DNA of 64,000 nt from Agaricus subrufescens. Its lineage: Eukaryota; Basidiomycota; Agaricomycetes; Agaricales; Agaricaceae. Of the stretch, positions 24,601 through 36,136 are shown piece after piece. Within the stretch, counting starts at the first letter, position 1; each line of letters starts with the position of its first letter. The stretch is from positions 868,001 through 932,000 of the forward strand of contig CM057060.1 in assembly GCA_029945375.1 (NCBI GenBank), given 5' to 3'. The position numbers and the translations under genes are program-made. Below the pieces are notes generated by a model that made no database searches, had not been told where the DNA came from, and saw only the letters and a list, made by a program, of their open reading frames with translations.

Positions 24601-24961
24601 TCGTTTTACAAGCTGTGAAATACCATAATCTTAAAACCACTGATACGGTTTCGAGAACTATCAGTACTTCCACTCGTCTGAGAATTGGATGGAGTAGAGT
24701 CTTCGCTCGTCGTGAAGTGACCTTTGTGCATCGTGTCAACATCGGTGTTTACATTTAGGAAATTCCTCAACTTTCCGAGAAGTTGTCATCAGGAAGCAAG
24801 TTTCTGTGCGTATGTGAGGGAATAAAATCAGGCTTTCTTAACACAGCTCTGTACCTTAAGAAGGTTATGCAACCCAGAGCGGCCTGTAAGAGAGTTTGGA
24901 CGACAGCGACACTTTGCCCTTGCGATATGGTTTGCTGCGGGCGGAGTTGTTGAAGTGCCAT
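21619..24961 (-). CDS. HOP1: Hop1-type meiotic HORMA protein with PHD finger and winged-helix region
   Basis: Meiotic chromosome-axis protein that promotes inter-homologue recombination and checkpoint signalling. Start MALQQL at 24961. The HORMA domain is split over many exons: QSVAVVQTLLQAALGCITFLR, LLPDDNF, GFKIMTMARGYSEEADRLLN, EHGIFDALGKQYLRSFIFAI, then DSKDPTNIVEAYTFNF. A Ser/Glu-rich linker follows. A PHD-like zinc finger comes next (CECNITLEDE, CCFCEGG, CKRWFHIW, CMGYH, FFCFDCR), then a helical region compatible with the winged helix known downstream of the PHD in Hop1 proteins. The C-terminus is Lys-rich (SAKKKAKISVTV), ending at 21619. The join between the HORMA part and the PHD part uses an intron with a CTAAC branch site just before 23200, so this is one gene, not two. 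Confidence 0.88.
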
Positions 24962-25149
24962 ATAGAGGTAAGAAGCAGGAGAGAACTTGAAAAGCTGACA
25001 GGCTCGAAAGGAAATTAAAGGCATCTTGGGGTCACCTGATACGAAGAAAGCATCGCACTGTACAGGATCACTGGGGGCCTAGCATGAAGGGATAGTGTGC
25101 ATATATTGCATATATGCAAAATGTTATACAGAGTTTTTCGGAATGATAT

Positions 25150-25703
25150 CTAGCCAGAACCTATGAGTGCAGTAATTTTCGAGTCAAAACCTTCACTGCG
25201 GATTGGCATCTCGGGAGTGTGAAATGGGTTTTTCATAACAGCATCGGCGTAAATTTCGTAGACTTTTTGCAGGATCACCTCTGCCGTTGTTTCAGTCAAT
25301 GAGGTCAGAAGAACAAATTTAGTTCCTGAGAGATATATGCAGCCAAGATGATGTTTAGAGCTGCCAGAAGACCATACCAGTCAATGTCAAATTTATAGTG
25401 AGCTTGAAAGTTTCTCCCTCAATCACTTCGGCACCAGAACTCGAGCCAGTGGGTGATAGCCTACTTGTGATGGCGTGTATACCGTGTAGAGTACCAGCAA
25501 GGACTAGGTATTCGTTTGAAGTCAATTGGGCTAGCCCCTCTGAATGTAGGGTGAGGCAGGTCCGACGGCAGGAGTATTTAGAAAGGGACCTGCGAAGTTG
25601 CGCTGATACACAAGACCACCAGCTTTATTGATTATCTTCAAAGGGGGTGAATATAACAAAGGAGATCAAGCCTGACGCATACCCAGAGTCCATGTATGGC
25701 CAT
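25150..25703 (-). CDS. TRS23: TRAPP complex subunit Trs23 / TRAPPC4
   Basis: Core subunit of the TRAPP complexes, the exchange factors for Ypt1/Rab1 at the Golgi. Four exons (25683-25703, 25590-25635, 25378-25539, 25150-25325) give 134 aa. The N-terminus is MAIHGLW, IINKAGGLVYQRNF. The conserved longin-like stretch is LTSNEYLVLAGTLHGIHAI, followed by KLTINLTLTGTKFVLLTS and the C-terminal helix VILQKVYEIYADAVMKNPF. It ends ITALIGSG. The length matches the short fungal/animal form. Its start lies 89 bp from the start of the divergent glutaminyl-cyclase gene. Confidence 0.92.
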
Positions 25704-25792
25704 TGATGAGCGGCAGAAGATATGTTTTAGCGCGTGCGACGACAGCCAAGTCGATCAATTTCGGGCCGGACGGGATCACCTAAACTTAACAA

Positions 25793-27351
25793 ATGCTGTC
25801 GTGGCTCTTTGGTTGCTGTCGGGTATCCGTATTTTGTGCGTTATGGTGCCTGGCAAGCACACTCCTGTCATTACAAGCCTCTGTGCTCGGCGAACGCGAG
25901 CTACCACAGCTCTCTTCTGATGAGCTTTCTGTACTTGTGACTGGGGTACCGGACCCTATACATAAATTGGACCCAGCCGATCCAAACTCTCATCTCTCCA
26001 AAATTCTTATACCCAGAGTTCGTGAGTCGTTTGAAATGTCTCTTTATGTACTGTAAATTGAACTAGTCACACAGCTGGGACCGAAAATATCACTCTGGTT
26101 AGAAACCACATCGTGTCAACTCTTAAAGATCTTAATTGGGAAGTCGAACTGGATGAATTTACTGACGAGACTCCTATTGGAAAGAAGAGTTTCGTAAACA
26201 TCATCGCAACCAAGGATCCCAATGCGTCCCGTCGACTTGTTCTTTCCGCTCACTACGACAGCAAGTGGTTTCCCGACTATCCTCAGAATCAGGTCCGTGG
26301 CCAACCTTTGAACTTTTAATGCATTGCTCAGATGTATCTTCAGTTTGTCGGTGCAACTGATTCTGCGGCACCATGTGCATTCATGCTGGATATTGCGGAG
26401 ACTCTCAATCCATTCCTAGAAGACCGTATAAAGCGTTATAAGGAAGAATTAATCGATGAAGATGAAGATGATGACATTGCTGATATGACTTTGCAACTCG
26501 TATTCTTCGATGGAGAAGAAGCTTTCCATGACTGGACGGACACTGATTCCATCTACGGTGCGCGGTATGTAATGTTTACCCTCGTCTGGAGTTACGACTC
26601 GTAGTGAATTTTGAAGCCAGACACCTTGCAAAGAAATGGGCTGAAACGTATCAACAACGCCTCACAAAGCGACGACTTTTAAGTGTACAAGAAACTGAAA
26701 TATCTTCCATAGAACACCTCATTCTTCTCGACCTTCTTGGGGCGCCCAATCCACTTATTAAATCTTATTTTGCCGATACTAGGTGGATGTTCACTGCCCT
26801 TGCTCGTATTGAGAAGCGGCTCGGGGATAGCGGCGCTTTCGTGTATGGAGAGGAGAAATCTATGGCTCCAGGCCAGTGGCAAAGCTGGTTTTGGTCGAAC
26901 CAAAACTTCAATTTAGGCTTTGGATATATTGGCGATGATCACGTTCCATTCCAGCGCCAAGGTGTCAGTGTGTTGCATCTCATCGCTGACCCTTTTCCTC
27001 GAGTCTGGCATCGATTGGAGGTAATATGTGGAGTTCACGATATCGAAAACTTCGTGTTAATATCAAGTTACTACAGGATGATGCGACTGCCCTGGACCTC
27101 CCGACTATGCGCCGCTGGTCTCTCCTACTTCGGGTTTTCTTGTCCGAGTATTTACACTTGCGGCCAGAGGCACTCGGTTCGAAAAGGGCTGAGTCTCATT
27201 CTGAAAGCTCAGTAAGCCGTATGTCCACTTACTGACTGATGTTGCGCTGACCAACACTAACGTCTACCCATACCAGGCATCAAAAACCGCGGAATCTCAC
27301 CGATATGACAAGAACGTCTCGGAATTGGTGAGGAACTTTGTACGACTTTGA
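25793..27351 (+). CDS. glutaminyl-peptide cyclotransferase (secreted M28-like)
   Basis: Forms N-terminal pyroglutamate on secreted peptides. Six exons (25793-26021, 26075-26292, 26344-26564, 26621-27020, 27077-27211, 27277-27351) give 425 aa. The N-terminus has a hydrophobic signal sequence (VFCALWCLASTLLSLQA). The zinc-binding layout of animal/fungal QC is visible: SAHYDSKW (His), FVGATDSAAPCA (Asp), LVFFDGEEAF (Glu pair) and GDDHVPF (His), plus the substrate-loop RQGVSVLHLIADPFPRVWH. The last exon is placed beyond the first stop (27233) because a GTAAGC donor, a CTAAC branch site and an in-frame acceptor are present; the shorter end at 27235 is possible. Confidence 0.92.
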
Positions 27352-27447
27352 GTTCTGAACACTGAGCCTATTGTCTTTATCTTTTTCTTAGTAGCACCAC
27401 TTTTCATGTAATTATCAATCGTTTCCCCTAACACCTATACCATCCAA

Positions 27448-28225
27448 TTACCCTCGCTTCCGTTCCTGCCCTTTACTATCATGTGTTCCGATGAGAAGGC
27501 TCTTGTAATGTCTGATCAATGCGGACGCATCCGTCGCCAGCTGCAATATTTGGGCTCAGTTTACCGAATTTAATTAACAGAATACCACTGTCTTACCTTT
27601 TCCTCTTCTCTGCTTTTTTCAACTTGCATCCGAGCTTCTTTTGAGAATTGGCGCAAAGCATTGTTACGTTCAGTGCCGGCCATGTTAACTGCCACATTTC
27701 AGTGGCCGAACCTGTTTCAGCAACAAGTACTTACGAATTTTGCTTGTTTCGTTGATCAGGGAACTGCGTTGTTGGCCTAGTTTTACGACAAATGCGCTAG
27801 AACTTCTATGCCACTCCTTATATGCGTCGTTTTGGTGAGATTCTTGTCGTGTGTATTCTTTGAGGCAACCGCTAGCATCAATTTCTTCCTGTTTCATGTC
27901 AAGAATCTGTGCTCTCGCTTGTTCCCTAGGCACATAGTAAAATGGATTAGCCCGAGTATGAGCCGCTCAATCATAAACCTGCAAAAGTTGGACATGAGTT
28001 GCGACAAAGTCCTTTGTTGAGGCCCTAGCGTCTTCGTATATTTTTCGTCTCCGAGCCTGGAAGGTGGTGCTTGAGAAGACATCGAGGCGAGAAGCGCCGC
28101 TGTAAGCTGGGCATCAGCGATTCCCCCACTTTGAGTCGGACGAGGCAATACGGTGAACCATCCAGCATCAGAACGTCTTCTGATTCCTTTTTCTTCCGCA
28201 ACTTCTGCTGTTTCTTTGGCGGCAT
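27448..28225 (-). CDS. small coiled-coil protein, function unknown
   Basis: A 187-aa model from five exons (28159-28225, 27979-28099, 27735-27925, 27597-27688, 27448-27540). It starts with a basic stretch (MPPKKQQKLRKKK), then a charged helical middle (EQARAQILDMKQEEIDAS; AFVVKLGQQRSSLINETSK) and a predicted coiled-coil tail (LRQFSKEARMQVEKSREEEK; ATDASALIRHYKSLL). The last three exons join in frame with good GTAAG donors. The first intron is chosen only to satisfy phase, and the N-terminal 60 residues could differ. No family is recognised. The start lies 120 bp from the divergent STT4 start. Confidence 0.6.
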
Positions 28226-28345
28226 ATTGCAATTCAGAGAGGGGTAGGGACGCGCTGTTCTAAAGATAGGTAGAGGAGTGACGTGACTGCTACAATTAAG
28301 TTACTTGGTTCTCTGCTCTCTCGCATTCGTGTGCAGACTGCAGTC

Positions 28346-31300
28346 ATGGACTGGTAAGTCGTCCTCCCGCCTGATAAGTCGCTATCCTGAAGGAGTTCTT
28401 GTTGCTAGCCTTGAGCTCAATCTACACCAGCATATCCTCTCTGATCTTGCAGCATGCGACTCCTGCCCATCTGTTGAACCAACAAACCATCCTTTGATTT
28501 CAAGAGTCCACACTCTTAACACACCCAGTGTCAGTGGGCTCGAGGGCAAAATTTCTGATGGAGTGACCCAACAAGTAGAGGAGCGCGTCTATATGGTATG
28601 TTGCTTATCATTTCTTTTGGGATGGTGAACGTACTTTGCAGCCCGCGTCCCGTGTCCAATGCAACATCGCATTTGGTGACATGGTTAGATGTTCACCTCT
28701 ATCCTATGTCAAAGAAAACATAGAGACGCTTTTCCCGACGCTACTCGAAGTTCTGAATGACATTCCTCACGTCGACTTTGACCCATCGCTGTCGTGGAGA
28801 GGTGAATTTCTTGCCATCTGTATTGCGACATCACTCATCTTGTTACTTCAGACTGGGCCTTGCCTGATCAACTCGTCTACTCTGTTGTGTCTGCTCTTCT
28901 CCAAGTTTGCAATGGGCTGCCAGCTTATCGTGAGCGGGCAGTCGACGCTATATGTTCCTACCTTTCTCGAACGGTAGAGGAGATTGCTACCTTCAGTTGT
29001 AGGCACCCCAGTTTCTCGCTGTTTCTTTGCTTGACACATTGGGCGTAGCGTTCCATATTTTGGTACAGGTCATGCCTGCACTACACGGGTTCTATCGTGC
29101 GGTCAGCTCTACTTCATACAAGTGGAGTATTGAACAATGGGGCCGTATCTCCCTTGAATTGAGGAAACTTTCTTCCGGTGGTGTCGTCGAGAAGTTGAAT
29201 CACTTGTTGGTGGATATTCTTCAGAAAGAGGATACAGACGCAAAAACCTTGCACTTTATCCAAGCATTCGTATCGCGCTATGTCTCGGAGGGGCGACCTT
29301 TGAGCGGATATTTTGTCGTTTGCTGTATCCTTGAAACGGAATGGACGATCCTTGCCCAAGCGCTTGCTCCCCCTCTTTCTGTGACAACTACAAACGTGGA
29401 AGCTGCAGCCGCGAACAAAGCATGGCTTGCTCTCACTCGGGATGAACTAATCGATGTCGGCAATTTCAACGACGAAATCAGGGCTTCGTTGAAGTCGGTC
29501 TCTGCGTATGCAATGCAGTGCTTCACAGATCTGTTCCTCCAAATACAAGAGATGGAAACTGAGCCTACAATTGATACCTACGCTTGGGAAACAATGTCGG
29601 AGAGTCTCGTAAATTTCTCTCTATATCTGGCTCTGCCCGCATATTCTCATGATTTTTCCTTAGAAACTAGCTGCTGTCTGTTGTGTGGCACTAGGGGAGC
29701 TGGACGAGAAAATTCTTTCCCGAACAAATCTTTTACTGAGTCCCGAGTCGCCTATTTCGGACAACCTGGTACAAGAGGCGGCGTTAAAGGCGACCGCTAT
29801 CCTCGTCAGGAGGTAAAAACAGTCTATCTAATCTGCCAAGGATAGTTATTGATCTGATATAGCTTTCCCGAGATTGCCGCCACTATGACTTCACATCTGA
29901 GGCGATTTGTAACATCTCCTTTACCTCTCTTCGAATTCGAGTTTTCTTCAGAAGGACGCGCACCTCCGCTAGCCGCTGCAGCGAAATGCTTAGCCCTTTG
30001 TATTCAGGTAAGGCGTGTCATTCTGCAAAATGAAGTTAATAACCTCTATAGCTTGCGCCTGGAGATGATTTCATCATGTCTAACATGTATTCTCTCCTCA
30101 ATTTTATTGCCGCCACTAGTAAAGACACACGCGATCTATCTCTCATGGATGGAGATGCATTTGATCCTAGCACTCTGAACTCACTCGAGACTGGTTTGCG
30201 CGAGCTTTCGGAGGATGAAAAACGCCTGACTGGCATCAGCACTATCTCAGTTGTTACTCGACTAGCATTAGAATTTCAAATCGAGGAGGTGAGTCTGGTA
30301 AGCGAAGTTTCGATGGAATGATTCTCAAGCTCTCCTAGGTCACCAAGCTCACCATTTCGATGCTTCTCCAACGCTTGCGGTCTGCAGAACCTACTGTTGA
30401 AGCGGCCATTGCATATAACTTAGTTGACCTTGCTCTCATTGCCCCGCCTGCTTCTTTCACCGAGATCATTCGCTCATTCTCTGCGATAAACCGTTCAGCT
30501 AATCCTGACGACCCAAGATTCTCTAACAACATGGTGTGTGAAAACTCACTGTTTGATACAAGTCTGTTAATGAGTTCTAGGTACTTGCTGCCCAAACAAA
30601 ACTCGCGCAAGACTTGAATCAGCGTCCCGAACTCTATGAGACCTATCTCATAGAGTTGCTTACCTTGTTTCTTGATAAAGGAGTAGCAATCCAGAATTTG
30701 AGGATTACAAATCCGCGATTGAAGGTGCCTATTCACAAAATACTTTGGTTCCAAAATATTAACTGTGTTGAAAGATAGATGATATGGTTGAACAACTTGC
30801 CTCCCTCTTGCTACCCATAGATGCTCTCGTTGTTCACCAAGACTTCAAACCTTGGGAAAATGCTACGTCACAGGTTGTTTCATTGTTCAGAAACCTATGG
30901 TTTTTATGCGTTTTGTTCAACTTCACTACGATGGAGGACAACGAAGCAACCGCATTAGACTGGTTGAAGCATGCATTGACTCGTATTGCTACAAAAACTC
31001 CTCCAATGGTTGTTGAAGAATTTCATGATGCTTTTGCTAGTGAAATCGAATACAACACGGTGATTCGGCAAGAATATGCGGATTCTGTGAGTCTTGTATG
31101 TTTTCACGGCTAAACCCTAATTAAATAAGTTCAGGTTGTCTTCAAACAACGGGTCCGTCTCACGAAGTATCTTTCGCTGAGATCAAGTGATCTGCGCACA
31201 CTTTCAACTGGCCAAGTCATATTCTTGCTTGCCATGCATGATATCGAAACTATGAGGGCGTTGGAGGGCTTCCCCTCTTCATTAGTCACATACTTTATCA

Positions 31301-34300
31301 ACGACAGCCTCAACAAGAATCACGTCCTGAGTACCTGTATGGAAGGCATAGCTGATCAAGTGAGCTCTAAGCTCTATTTATACCATATTATTACTGACCA
31401 CTTCGCAGGTGATAAGAGGCTGTCAAACAGCCTTGACAGTCAAAGCTTCTCAACAAGCTCTTCCAAAGCGACTCTCACACGAACTCTGCAGGCTAGTAAT
31501 CAGCAGTACTCATAGGATAGCAAACGCTCGAGAAATCGCTTCAAAATACCTGAACCGTCTCTTGATGTCATTCCCGTCCTTGATGTGTGATCCTCAACTG
31601 GTATACGCCATCCTCGAAGTCCTCACCCTCCTCCAGCGTGCCACTGAAAACGAGTACATCGATGAAGTATGTCATACCTTTGGCTTCGCAGTGGAACTCA
31701 TATTCAATCTTATCACCAGCATGAGCCTACTTGGGAGTATTACTCTGAACGAGCCAACATTACTCTACAACTCACTGACAACTATCAAATTCGCAACGAA
31801 ATTCTCACCAACCTATCTCGAAATGCTAAATCTTGGTTTGAACTGGCTTTGGGACGTGCACCATTGGAGTTACAATCTACTTTGCAGGTTAGTACTAGTT
31901 GAGAACCGTTGGACCAGACATCAAACTCCTTTGCTAGAAATACCTCGCTGTTAATCAATCCGTCACGGGTGCTGATTCCGCTGAGCTTGGTGCCTCTATC
32001 GCCGAGCAATTCGGGAAAGATGTTGGACCTGTGCATCGACACTTATGTATGTCTGCGACCTTCTTTTCAAAAACGCTACTAATACGGAGTAGTTTCATTA
32101 AAATCGCTTTCACGGTGGAATATGGACCAAGCAAAAATCTTAACGAGTCAGATCGCTATTAGGAGCTACTTTTCTGGTGAGGCGGCGGGACTCGGATTGG
32201 CAGGGGGAGAATGTAGGCTTCCGTCTTCCGCTATTTTTTCCCCAGCTCTTCTAACTCCCATGCAGATAACAAGCTTGTACAATGCGACCCTACACCAAAC
32301 ACTGATCTATACGCACTACATGACAAGCTAAAGGCAACGCTGGAAGATATTAGGTCCCGGCGTTCAAAGTTGACAGTCCTAGAGTTACGGCGCCTCTTGT
32401 ACCGATGCGCTGCACTCCTAATGTCTTTAGACCGCGTGAGTTTTCTTTGACCCGAATTCGGAAGAGGTCTCACTCGAGAATCCCCGAATTAAGTGCGATT
32501 ACGATCTATTGCATTATTTAGTCGTTTTACCCTTTGCGGTCGCCACTCCATCAGCCCTCATCGTCGCTATTGAGATCTGGAGCTGGTTCATCGCTGAAAA
32601 ATCTGCTCTGGAGGTCGCTCTCATGAGTGAAATAGTATCGGCCTGGGCAGGAACCATCAAGCATAGGAAAGGGATTTTCGGGGACCAACTAAAGTGAGTT
32701 ATTGACCCCGGCTCTTCACCGTAACATCGCAGATACTCAACAAAAGTAGCTACAAGGATCCGTTCATCTCGCCGATTTCGTATGCACCCACAGACAAAGA
32801 CTCAATGGACAAAGACCTCAATGCTGCTCGTCGAGTGCTCAGTCCTCATGTCTTAGTGCTGCACTTCTTATACAGTCGTCTGCAAGCAGCCAGGTATTAT
32901 CAACCTAATGTCATGTTTTTGATTCGACAGCTGGTCGTACGTTCTGCTCGGAACTACAAACGGGTTAGGTATACATACCTACCTTTTCTTCGTGAGGGTT
33001 GCTGATCCATGTTTTAGCACTCATGCTCTTGCTCGGGAGCCACGGTTCTCCTTCCTTTTGTTTGGCTTTGAAGCGCTAAAGAGTTCTCATCTCGATGCCT
33101 ACTGCGAGAACCTCGTCAGAGATTCACTCTATAAGATGGCATTGTCATGGTACAGTGTTAGACCACAGTATGTTCTTCGTTTGTATTGCGCATAGGGTAC
33201 ATCTCACGTTAAAACAGGTGGACGTACGGTGCGGATAGGGCCCAACTAGAAGCTGATATCAAGGTTCTCTCTGAGTTTTTATCTCAGTTGCAGTCGGATG
33301 TTGTTCGTGGAATACAGCCTATATCAACCTTGTCCCCGTTGCAGTCTGCATCACGCTCGACCCGTAAGAGGCACAAACAATGACGAACAGTTCTACATTC
33401 TAACATGATTTCTAGTCTATGACACTCGGTTAGGAAACCTGAACAAATCTTTACGCTTATTGACTGAGTCGGAATTGTTCCGGTTATCGGTTTGGAATAA
33501 TCCAACCAATGATGTCAAACGCCCTGTCGATCTAATTGGGGCGACAGAACGTGGACTAGTTGACACTGCTTGGCAGAACATCATTCGTACAGTGTGGAAT
33601 GTCGATCCGGCTATTGCCATACATCTCACTGAACGTTTCAAATCTCCCTTTGCACGCAACGAGGTCGGGCGGCTTGTGCGTTCAAGTCCGAAAGACGTCC
33701 TCGATGTTCCAGAGGCCGTATTCTTCTTGCTAGGAGATCGTTTTGACACTTCTGTGCGACGAGACCTTAAGGTTAGTTCTTAAAGCGTTCATCTTTGGGA
33801 TACTCATATGGTTGTAGTATCTTGTTCTCTGGACGCCAGTGCCTCCAGTCATTGCCACCACGTTCTTCGAAGATCGATACAATAATCAAGCGCAAACCCT
33901 TCAATATGCCCACCGGGTGCTGGAAGAACATCCAGTAGACTTGACTTTCTTCTTCATCCCCCAGGTGGTGCAAGCTCTTCGATATGACATACTGGGTATG
34001 TACGTCCTCCCCACTAAAGGTGAAGCTTATCGGGCATACAGGTTATGTCTCTCAATTCATTTTCGAGACCGCTAAAATATCCCAATTGTTTTGCCACCAA
34101 ATCATCTGGAACATGAAAGCAAACTGCTATAAGGATGATGTCGCAGAGATAGTGAGGACTTTTATCTATGGTTGTAGATGAAACCTAACACCTTGCGCCA
34201 GGAAGATCCCATGAAATCTACTTTGGATACAGTGACTGACACGGTAGTCAGATCACTCTCAGGAGAAGCTCGTGAATTTTACGATCGGGAGTTCAACTTC

Positions 34301-35799
34301 TTCAATGAGGTCACGTCAATATCTGGCAAATTGAAGCCTTTTATAAAGAAGACAAAACCGGAGAAAAAGGTGCGCCTTCCATGAGAACCAGAACTGTTGC
34401 CATGCTCATGACTCGCAGGCAAAAATCGATGAAGAGATGGCCAAAATACAAGTGGATGTTGGAGTATACTTACCTAGTAATCCAGATGGTGTGGTAGTGG
34501 ATATCGACAAGAAATCAGGAAGGCCACTACAGAGCCACGCGAAAGTAAGCTCGATTGGCAGTTCTGAAATACCACTAATTCTATCCATTGTAGGCACCGT
34601 TCATGGCAACCTTCAAAGTCAGGAAGGAGCGAATTATAATTGAATCAAACCCTGATTCCGTCGTTGACGGTGCTGGGACGGAAAAGCGCATCGAAAGCGA
34701 TGTATGGCAGCAAGCTATATTCAAAGTTGGCGATGATTGTCGTCAAGACGTTCTTGCCTTACAGGTTATCGCGATGTTCAAGAATATCTTCACTAGTCTT
34801 GGCCTCCCTCTTTACCTTTTTCCCTATCGCGTAACTGCCACTGCACCCGGAGTAAGAGAAATCGATTCAGACTCGCAAACTACTCACGATTTTATAGTGC
34901 GGAGTGATAGATGTAGTACCTAATTCAACCTCCCGAGATGAGATGGGTAGAGCAAAGGTTAACGATCTCCTGGACTTCTTCGTCACCAAATACGGAGGTC
35001 AAGACACGATTGCTTTTCAAAAGGCACGGTTGAACTTCATCCAATCAATGGCTGCGTACTCTGTCGCTTGTTACCTCCTACAAATCAAGGATCGCCATAA
35101 CGGAAACATTATGATCGATGGCGAAGGTCACATTGTGCATATCGGTAAGTGGGTAAAAATTGTTACAATTTCATGTACTGACATGAATTTCGGTAGACTT
35201 TGGTTTCTTGTTCGATATAGATAAGTACTACTTCAGAGAATCCATCACTTATTGACAAACCTTTCCTTTGATATATACGTCCAGGAGTAAGTTTTCATAC
35301 AATTTCATATTTATTTGTGCGCGCTCTTACCTATCCCAGGGCGTTAAATTCGAACCCAGCTCATTCAAGTTGAATCATGAAATGGTAGTACTTATGGGTG
35401 GCCGATACTCTCAGGGATACCAGCTTTTCCAAAGTCTAACCGTCAAAGCATTCCTAGCTATTCGTCCTTTCGCTGAACAGATCATCGATACCGTCCATTT
35501 GATGCTTGGAACTGAATTTCCCTCATTCAAGGGCGAGAATACCATCAAGAGGTTCAGAGATCGATTTGCTCAGCAAATGAATGATCGTCAGGCCGCAGAG
35601 TTCATGATGGGCATTATCCGCAATGCTCACGAAAACGTTCGAAGTACAGCATATGACGAATTCCAGCGTGTATGTGGTCTGAACCTCTTTATGCTTCACA
35701 CTGACTAAATTTCTGTCTAATAGTTGCAGAACGGTATGTTTAACTGTCCTCGTCAAGGCCCAAACTGACAATCTTTCAGGTATTCCATATAAATCTTAA
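28346..35799 (+). CDS. STT4: phosphatidylinositol 4-kinase III alpha, Stt4
   Basis: Makes PI4P at the plasma membrane. The gene spans 7.4 kb with many introns; the first exon is 8 nt (start 28346) and the stop is at 35797-35799. The N-terminal two thirds are helical-repeat scaffold ([15 protein letters not shown] onward). The C-terminal kinase domain holds the nucleotide-loop lysine ([14 protein letters not shown]), [12 protein letters not shown], the catalytic loop [11 protein letters not shown] (about 35080-35115), then DFGFLFDI and [13 protein letters not shown]. The C-terminal helix [17 protein letters not shown] leads to LQNGIPYKS. The intron after DFGFLFDI starts AT and appears to end AC (35221-35278), followed by an 8-nt exon; all other introns seen use GT or GC. 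Confidence 0.95.
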
Positions 35800-35961
35800 T
35801 CGAATATATAAGTCGAGTACTTCATTACCACTTGCTTATCTATCTATTTATCTATGATTATTGAGAATCGACCCTGCGATAGCTTGAAATGAGCTGTACA
35901 AAGTCCTATGAATGACCTGGTAGTGTTGAATAATATGCCTATTTTCAGGCTGAAAAGCAGA

Positions 35962-36063
35962 GGCACTATAGCCAAGTGGTTACGGCGACAGATTCGAATG
36001 TGCTGGAAGCACAGTACAATCTGTTCCTCTTTGAGGGCGCAGGTTCAAATCCTGCTGGTGTCG
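35962..36063 (+). tRNA. tRNA-Ser(CGA) with 20-nt intron
   Basis: The cloverleaf folds by hand: 7-bp acceptor stem (35962-35968 with 36056-36062, one G-U near each end), D arm GCC/GGC, and anticodon stem ACAGA/TCTGT. The anticodon CGA is at 35995-35997. A 20-nt intron (35999-36018) follows position 37 in the canonical place. The long variable arm (CCTC/GAGG) and the G discriminator (36063) are typical of serine tRNAs. The T arm is GCAGG/CCTGC with TTCAAAT. Internal A and B boxes are intact. It sits in the 340-bp gap between the convergent STT4 and POT1 genes. Confidence 0.95.
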
Positions 36064-36067
36064 TTTT
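36064..36067 (+). terminator. RNA polymerase III terminator of tRNA-Ser
   Basis: A TTTT run starts directly after the discriminator base. Confidence 0.85.
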
Positions 36068-36136
36068 GAATAGTACTTTTTACCACTCCACCCATCATAC
36101 CAACTACATCAATATTTGGAGCAGGAGTCAATGCGT

